Source: Cycas panzhihuaensis | Taxonomy: Eukaryota; Cycadophyta | NCBI GenBank assembly: GCA_023213395.1 | Contig: CM041465.1 | Coordinates: forward strand, 174,165,741-174,229,740 | Direction of reading: 5' to 3' | Length of the DNA stretch: 64,000 nucleotides | Part shown: in pieces, positions 58,601 to 64,000 of the stretch | Layout: every line of letters starts with the position of its first letter | Position numbering within the stretch: the stretch's first letter is position 1 | The notes under the pieces: generated by a model | What the model saw: the letters and a program-made list of their open reading frames with translations, nothing else | The model's database searches: none | What the model was told of the DNA's origin: nothing | Made by a program: the position numbers and the translations under genes

Positions 58601-59524
58601 ATGCATCAATACCAATCTGTGTTACTCTCTTATACTAATAAATGCTTAGGAGGGTTGATTATTAATGATTCATGTAATCAAGTCCTTAGCTCCCTTTGTG
58701 CTACACACCTTATTTCACTCATACTAACTCCACTCATACTAACTCCCTCATCAGGTTTATTTCCTATATTCTTAAGTTTGGTTACCACTTGGATGGATGT
58801 GATGTATCCCTTTCATTGGGTAGATTTCCTACATTCATAGTATGTGGGGTATATATGTGTGTATGTGAATAGTTCCACATTCATGAGTTAGTAAGACTCT
58901 CACATGAATATAAGATAAAACACAATCATGTAACTTTGCTAATCTAGAAAGAGCTTTCTGAGAAACTTAAAACATATAATATAGTACACCTACACTAATC
59001 CACATTGCTCCCTAGTACTAAAAAATACTTATAAGGGTTGGTTATTGATGATTCATGTGATTGAGTCCTTAGCTCCTCTTGTGCTACATGCCTTATTTCA
59101 CTTGTACTTCCTAGTATTCTATCTTAGTCATTACGTTGGGTTGGGTATGATGTATCCTCCTCATTGGGTTAATTTTCTATATTATTGGATTTTCTTGCCA
59201 CTCAGGTAGATGTGATATATCCCCTTCATTCAATAGATTTCTCATAATGAGATATGGTTAGTATATGTGTGTGTATATATGTGTGTGTACGTGTATATGA
59301 ATTATCCCACATTCATGAGTTAGTCAGAGTCTCACATGAATATAAGGTAAAACACATCCATAAAGCTTTACCAATCTAGAAAGAGCCTTCGAGGGTAGGA
59401 AGCCCACAACGTGTGATATAATACATCCACACCAATCTATGTTACTCCCCAAAACTAACAAATGTTTTGAAGGGTTATTAATGATTCATATAATCGAGTC
59501 CCTGGCTTCCCTTGTGTTGCATGC
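55632..59524 (+). repeat. Satellite block 2, ~425-bp monomers
   Basis: Ten anchor points AGTCCNTNGCTCC occur at 55637, 56061, 56475, 56904, 57440, 57866, 58256, 58681, 59064 and 59497, giving nine intervals of 383-536 bp. Each unit holds GGATGTG followed by a variable (GT/AT) tract, GAATTATCCCACATTCATGAGTT, ATGAATATAAGGTAAAA and GAGCCTTCGAGGGTGAGAAGCC. The long interval contains an internal 126-bp duplication (57011 and 57137). Open frames of 60-90 codons recur in the units, but unit lengths are not multiples of three, so they are not taken as genes. Confidence 0.9.
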
Positions 59525-59529
59525 TTGTT

Positions 59530-60018
59530 TGTAACATAACCTTACCTCCATAAGTGGAAGGAAGTATTAGCATGTAGAATGCATCAAAGGGTTATGTGAT
59601 CTTGTGAATATTTTAAAGTTCGTGCTTATTTAGTAAGTGCCTAAATAGTTATACTCACTTATTTAGCAAGTACTCAAATAATGGTGCTTTTATTTTATAC
59701 ATGTATTCAGTAAGTAGTTGTGCTCACTTATTTAGTAAGTGCATTATACATATATTTAGCAAGTAGTTGCACTTTTTGTGCATACATTTAGTAAGTAGTT
59801 ATGCTCACTTATTTAGTAAGTGCTTAGAATAGAAGTAAGTGTTAGTAGTTAAAGCACTATATATACCCTCTCAGGTCTTCATTGTAATTCATTCTCAGAT
59901 CATATTACTTAAGAGAAAAGAACTTCAGTTCTCTTTGGTGATCAATTGTCTCTTTTGGCTCTCTTTGGTGCTTAACATTTCTCTCTTTGGAGTTCTTTAT
60001 TGTAGAAGATACATTACA
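59530..60018 (+). repeat. 5' LTR of the gypsy element
   Basis: It begins TGTAACATAACC and ends CATTACA. The U3 region holds seven copies of a CACTTATTTAGTAAGTGC-like motif (59624-59822), each partly palindromic. A TATA box and a CTCTTTGGTG-rich R/U5 region follow. Confidence 0.9.
59859..59866 (+). promoter_or_regulatory. TATA box of the gypsy LTR
   Basis: ATATATAC in the context GCACTATATATACCCTCTC lies about 155 bp before the LTR end and just downstream of the U3 repeat cluster. The spacing to the LTR end is the same as in the gag-only element. Confidence 0.6.
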
Positions 60019-60020
60019 AG

Positions 60021-60032
60021 TGGTATCAGAGC
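60021..60032 (+). other. Primer-binding site, tRNA-iMet (perfect)
   Basis: TGGTATCAGAGC begins two bases after the LTR end and matches the plant initiator-Met PBS without change. Confidence 0.95.
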
Positions 60033-60951
60033 TACCTTCCAAGGCTAATTTGGTGCAATTTTTTTTTTTCCTTTCACACTTACCTATCGTATGCTCTCAC
60101 CTCACCCATTCAGATCTTGGTGATTAGAAAGTAGTAAAAGTATTGGGTTACCTATCGTTTATGCGGACATTTTCAACAAAGTTTAACACTCGATAGGGCC
60201 AATTCTATAATAAATTCTTCTTATTCTTTTTTGACCAAAACATTATATTGCATATCCAAATAAGGGGAAATCCTTGTCTGCTTAACCGTGGGAAATGCTT
60301 GGTATAATCCTTAAAACTCATTATGAGAAGTACTACGGGAACCCCAAAGTAGCTAGCCAGAGTGTTTGCGAGTGAAACGGGTAATGGCCCCATCCCAAAT
60401 TAGATTTCCCTTCCTTGGGTGTATACAAAGAGCTATCATTTTAAGGTAAATCTGTGGTTGGGGTTTCAATAGTTATTTCCTTCAAGCTGTGATTCTAAAG
60501 AGTGATACTTGCTTAGACAGCATTTGTGACTAGTGAGATTGACCATAATCCCCTAGGAAACCTTCTATTAGGGCCTACCACCTGTTGCGATTAACATTGC
60601 ATCGATACTCTAAATGCTCATAGCAAGCAAACTAGTATCAACACAAAATAAAATAGATTAAAAAAAAAACAAAAACTTTCATTTGTCCCAAAAAAAAAAA
60701 AACTTTTATTTATCCAAAAAAAAAAAAAAGAGCTTTTATTTGTTCCTATAAACAAAAAAGAAAAGAAAAGAAAAAAAAAAAAGAGCAAAATTTTTTGGGA
60801 CAACTATCTATAGACACCCCATTCCCTCCCCTTTCCCTCTCATCTTTTCATCCCAATTTCTTAGAACTCAAATTCTATCTTACTCATCCCTCTCTATAAA
60901 TTCCTTTCTTCTAACTAGTCCCCTTTTCTTTAAACACCTTCTACAATCATC
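60033..60951 (+). other. Leader of the gypsy element
   Basis: Non-coding. At 60658-60785 three A-rich tandem units (A-run followed by CTTTTATTTGTCC-like sequence, ~32 bp each) occur; their complement gives a poly-Phe frame that is not a gene. At ~60803-60822 is CAACTATCTATAGACACCCC, shared with the leader of the gag-only element. Confidence 0.7.
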
Positions 60952-62010
60952 ATGGCTCCAACTCAAGGCAACTGAATCTCACTTTTGGAAAATCAATTCA
61001 CCACATTACAATAAGAAGTTAAGACAAAAGTGTAAGAGATAAAAGTTGACATGTTAAATTTAGCATCAAAATCTAACATGGCTTCTATTATGTCCCAAAT
61101 GGCACAGATAACAACACAAATCACTTGAAATTAAAATCAGATGGCACAAATTATAGCACAACTTTCCTCTGATCAAGCAAGTCTTGTACCACCGCCTCCA
61201 CCATCGTCGCCCCTGCGCCAGCCACAATCATTTCACTATAAACTCAATATTCTAACTTTTGATCTTGATCTGAATAAGGAAAGCACTCGCAATTGGATAA
61301 GTAAATTAGAATCCTACTTCACCCTCAATCCAATGACTAAAGATGATCAACTATTGTATGCCTCTATCCATTTAGATGGGAAAGCACATCACTGGTTTAA
61401 TTAGTGGAAAAAGAGTACCCTTCAACTCAAATATGGCAGCACTTCACAAATTATTTTTTCAAGCAGTATGGGGATACAAGGAGTCAGTCATTCTTCACTC
61501 AACTAACCAAGCTTAAGCAATCATCATCTGTAGAGTCATTTATAGATGAATTCTAAGCATTAATCAATTGATGTCTGCAAGGTCAAAATCTGGATAAGCA
61601 AACATTAATCGATACCTATGTAGTAGGGCTCTAGGACCGTATTCAGATGTTTCTTAAGACATTATCCTTACTTTCTCTCAAGGAAGCTATTAGAATGGAA
61701 ATGGTAGTAGAGGCAGAGTTCGCAACTAAAAGATCTGTGTACACCAGAAGAGACATCCCATGGTCCTCTTGATCCCAATAGACAAACTTCCAACGACCCT
61801 GTCCTTAGTTTGATAATGCAGCTCACCCTCAGACAGACTTTCAACATTCCCGACCTCAACTGGATGACACATCTTATCCTCCAATAGATTGGCAGGCAGA
61901 GGGACCCCCAATGAAAAAAGTCCAAATCTCACAAGCTGAAGCACAACGATGAGTAGAATTAGGCCTTTATATATAATGCTAAAAAAAGTGGACTCTTGGG
62001 CAGGTCACAT
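60952..62010 (+). pseudogene. Ty3/gypsy gag, broken
   Basis: Starting at the ATG at 60952, the frame carries stops until 61140. It is then open to 61404: a proline-rich linker, LNILTFDLDLNKESTRNW, LESYFTLNPMTKDDQ and LDGKAHHWFN, the gag (capsid) core. A frameshift near 61430 moves the reading to FFKQYGD, QLTKLKQ, VESFIDEF, ALIN and LKEAIRMEMVVEAEF. At ~61960-62005 the zinc-knuckle region (expected CX2CX4HX4C) is destroyed: the first Cys is Tyr and there are stops. Nonsense codons at gag positions that normally hold Gln, Arg or Trp fit C->T or G->A. Confidence 0.85.
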
Positions 62011-62139
62011 TTATTTAACGAGACATATAGTCTTTTCCATCGACCCCATATATGACCCATCAGACTCAGATTCCAATGAAGAGGTTGATGAAGGAATACG
62101 GGCAAACCCCAACCCTGACCCCTAATCAGAAGTATCCCT

Positions 62140-62455
62140 ATCAACTGTAATGTCTATTGCTTGTCCTAAACCCTTATGAGTTAGAGGTATTCTTCAGAAC
62201 ACTCCAATGCCAATCCCGATAAATGGTGGTGCATCTTTTAACTTTAAAGATATCTCATTAGCTAGGCAACTAAACCTATATATTATCCCTAAGACTGATT
62301 TCAGTTGCTCTCAGTCAGGGTATCAGAAGCTCCATTGTGCAGGTGTCATAAAAAACCTATATGTCCAAATTGGCTCGTACCTCTTAACCTCTGATTTTTA
62401 TGCATTATCTATATGAGGATCTGATGCTATATTGGGGATCTAATGGTGACAAACT
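62140..62455 (+). pseudogene. Retropepsin-like protease, dead
   Basis: The segment reads VRGILQN, PIPINGGASFNF, ISLARQLNL, GVIKNLYVQI, SDFYAL and DAILGI, the order of a plant gypsy protease. The active-site D(S/T/G)G is NGG at 62222-62230, with the catalytic Asp changed to Asn (G->A). The enzyme would have cut the gag-pol polyprotein. Confidence 0.75.
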
Positions 62456-62689
62456 TTAGGAACTTATAGCATGAATAACTCACCCTCTAATCCATTCATA
62501 ATGTTTAAAGATCATATGGGAAAAACACACAAACACTATGGTATTCAATCCCCTTAAAACCAACTTGTCTCACCTGGCCGTATGAAAAGACATCTCCAAA
62601 CCAACCTAGGCTATATAGTTTGCCTAAATAACATCTAAATTGATCCCCTAATTCATCTGCATATCTAGGATGTCATTACAAAGTACAAG

Positions 62690-64000
62690 TAAGTATTTGC
62701 TCCTCTCTCTTTCATGATCCCTCCTAACCATGGGTTTTACCACACGATTGAACTGAAATCTAACCATGACCTAATTAGCTTACGCCCATATAGAAATTCC
62801 TACTTTTAGAAAAATAAAATTGAGAAAATCATGACTGAATTAATGGATATGGAAATAATTTAGCCCAGTAAAAGTCCATATGCAGCACCAATCATCTTAG
62901 TCTGGAAAAAAGATGGCTCTTTTCATCTTTGTGTGGATTACAAGGAGCTTAAAACTATTACTATCAAGAATAAGTTCCCTACTCCATGAATTGATAATAT
63001 GCTTGACGAGATCCATGGAGCATCAATCTTCTCTAACCTAGACTTATAATCAGGATATTACTAGATCCCGATAGCCTTAGAAGATTGTAATAAAATAGTT
63101 TTTCAAACCCACCATGGCCATTTTGAGTTTTGAGTGATGCCTTTTGGCCTATGCAATGCTCTGACCACCTTCCAAGCACTCATGAATAAAATTTTTAGTC
63201 CTCACCTTTAAAAATTTGTCATCATTTTCTTCAATGATATACTTATCTATAACTCATGTTTGGACCATCACATTCATTATCAAGAAACAATCCTCCAAAT
63301 CCTACACCAACACCAATTATATGCCAAACTTTCTAAGTGTGAATTTGAAAAAACTGAACTCCAATACTTGGGCCACATCATTTCTTGTAAAGGGGTACGT
63401 ATGGACCCTGATAAAATATTGGTCATCACTACCTGGTCAACACTGACCAATCTCATATAACTACAAGCATTCCTTGGTCTTATAGGGTTATATCATCATT
63501 TGGTTCAGAACTATACCGCAATAGCAGTCCCACTAACAAATTTGCTCTGCAAAAACTCCTTTTAATGGTCTTCAGAGGCTAAAGATGGCTTTTCCCACCT
63601 TAAGCTAGTGATGACCTCTACCCCAATGCTGGTCACGCCTGAGTTCACCCAACCTTTCCAGCTCGAGTATGATGCTTCCAGATTCAACATAGGCATTATT
63701 ATTATGCAAGAATATTAGCCCATTGCTTTCAAAAATAAAAAACTAAAAGACCATGAACTTCAACTATCAACTTACCAAAAGTTAATGTGAGCAATCCTAC
63801 ATTCTGTGGATAAGTGGCATCAATATCTGTTAGGGTAAAAATTCACAATCCTTACTAATCATCGTACTCTCCATAGTCTGATGGATTAACCAATCCTCTC
63901 AGAAGAATAAGACAAATGGATTGATCGCCTTCAGGTTTTTGACTTTACGATATCTCATAAGAAAAGCAAAGACAATGTCATTGCGGATGCCCTTTCTCGC
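62690..64000 (+). pseudogene. Ty3/gypsy reverse transcriptase and RNase H, broken
   Basis: RT motifs in order are MTELMDMEII.PSKSPYAAP, VWKKDGSFHLCVDYKELK, ASIFSNLDL.SGYY, FQTHHGHFEF-stop-VMPFGLCNA, IIFFNDILIYN (63221-63253) and LGHIISCKGVRMDP. RNase H follows (LVTPEF..PFQLEYDAS, LSTYQKLM, ILTNHRTLHSLMD) and ends near IADALSR at the window edge. In the polymerase motif the first Asp of the DD pair is Asn (63233-63235). At least ten stops occur, for example TGA for Trp before VMPFGL, and TAG or TAA for Gln in SGYY(Q), EY(Q)PIAF and MD(Q)PILSEE. It is the replicative core of the element but clearly non-functional. Confidence 0.9.

Larger units (their letters stand above)
59530..64000 (+). mobile_element. 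Ty3/gypsy element, 5' part (runs off the window)
   Basis: LTR (59530-60018), perfect initiator-Met PBS (60021-60032), leader, gag, protease, RT and RNase H follow in Ty3/gypsy order. Integrase and the 3' LTR would lie beyond the window. It inserted in the last unit of satellite block 2; the 5 bp before the LTR are TTGTT. The polyprotein is broken by many stops and at least one frameshift. Confidence 0.9.

Noticed and set aside
55632-59524. Recurring 60-90 codon frames in the satellite units (e.g. 57011-57289, 57547-57744)
   Set aside because: Monomer lengths (383, 390, 414, 424, 425, 426, 429, 433, 536) are not consistently multiples of three and the frames do not persist across units.
60618-60803. 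Phenylalanine-rich minus-strand frame
   Set aside because: It is the complement of three A-rich tandem units in the gypsy leader.

Overview
The window looks like nuclear DNA of a plant with a large, very AT-rich, transposon-dominated genome. The reasons are: several LTR retrotransposons primed by a plant-type initiator-Met tRNA site (TGGTATCAGAGC or decayed forms), Ty1/copia, Ty3/gypsy chromovirus and Tat-like domains, a miniature TRIM element, and one decayed fragment of the plant MLO family. No intact protein-coding gene, rRNA or tRNA gene was recognised. The most striking general property is decay. Reading frames are broken mostly by changes explainable as C->T or G->A (CAG/CAA/CGA/TGG to stop, catalytic Asp to Asn), as expected from deamination of methylated cytosine in old, silenced repeats. 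Gymnosperms with very low GC and strong cytosine deamination (Welwitschia is the one I know of) would fit, but the species is only a guess.

Layout. 1-1244: end of a minus-strand LTR element (PBS and LTR). 1245-4900: unresolved AT-rich DNA with foldbacks. 4905-5945: remnant of a chromovirus integrase plus chromodomain (+). 7328-12300: an old unidentified coding remnant split by a younger, complete gag-only LTR element (7415-11604, TSD AACAA) whose single ORF carries two gag-like domains. 16625-16918: PBS and probable LTR of another minus element. 19130-21131: minus-strand gypsy remnant with LTR, PBS and gag. 24405-24830: MLO-like pseudogene fragment (-). 24831-29700: unresolved, with a G-quadruplex motif and a foldback.

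29701-54567 is a nested stack. A compound (AT)n/(GT)n/(AC)n array, now in two parts (29701-37200 and 52659-54567), was split by a minus-strand Ty1/copia element (37196-42885 plus 52343-52658). The 5' LTR of that copia element was hit, a few bases from its PBS, by a plus-strand Tat-like gypsy element (42886-52342, TSD GAAAT/GAAAC). The gag-like frame of the Tat-like element was in turn hit by a 319-bp TRIM (46088-46406, TSD CCTAG). The Tat-like element has gag and a second-type RNase H but no recognisable RT or integrase, and carries two families of ~50-bp subrepeats.

54571-59524 holds one satellite family in two blocks of opposite orientation (~295-bp and ~425-bp monomers). 59530-64000 is the 5' part of a plus-strand Ty3/gypsy element inserted in the last satellite unit: LTR, perfect PBS, leader, gag, protease, RT and RNase H, all broken by nonsense changes and running off the window end. 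The genes do not form a pathway; the window records successive insertions, tandem expansion and mutational decay.
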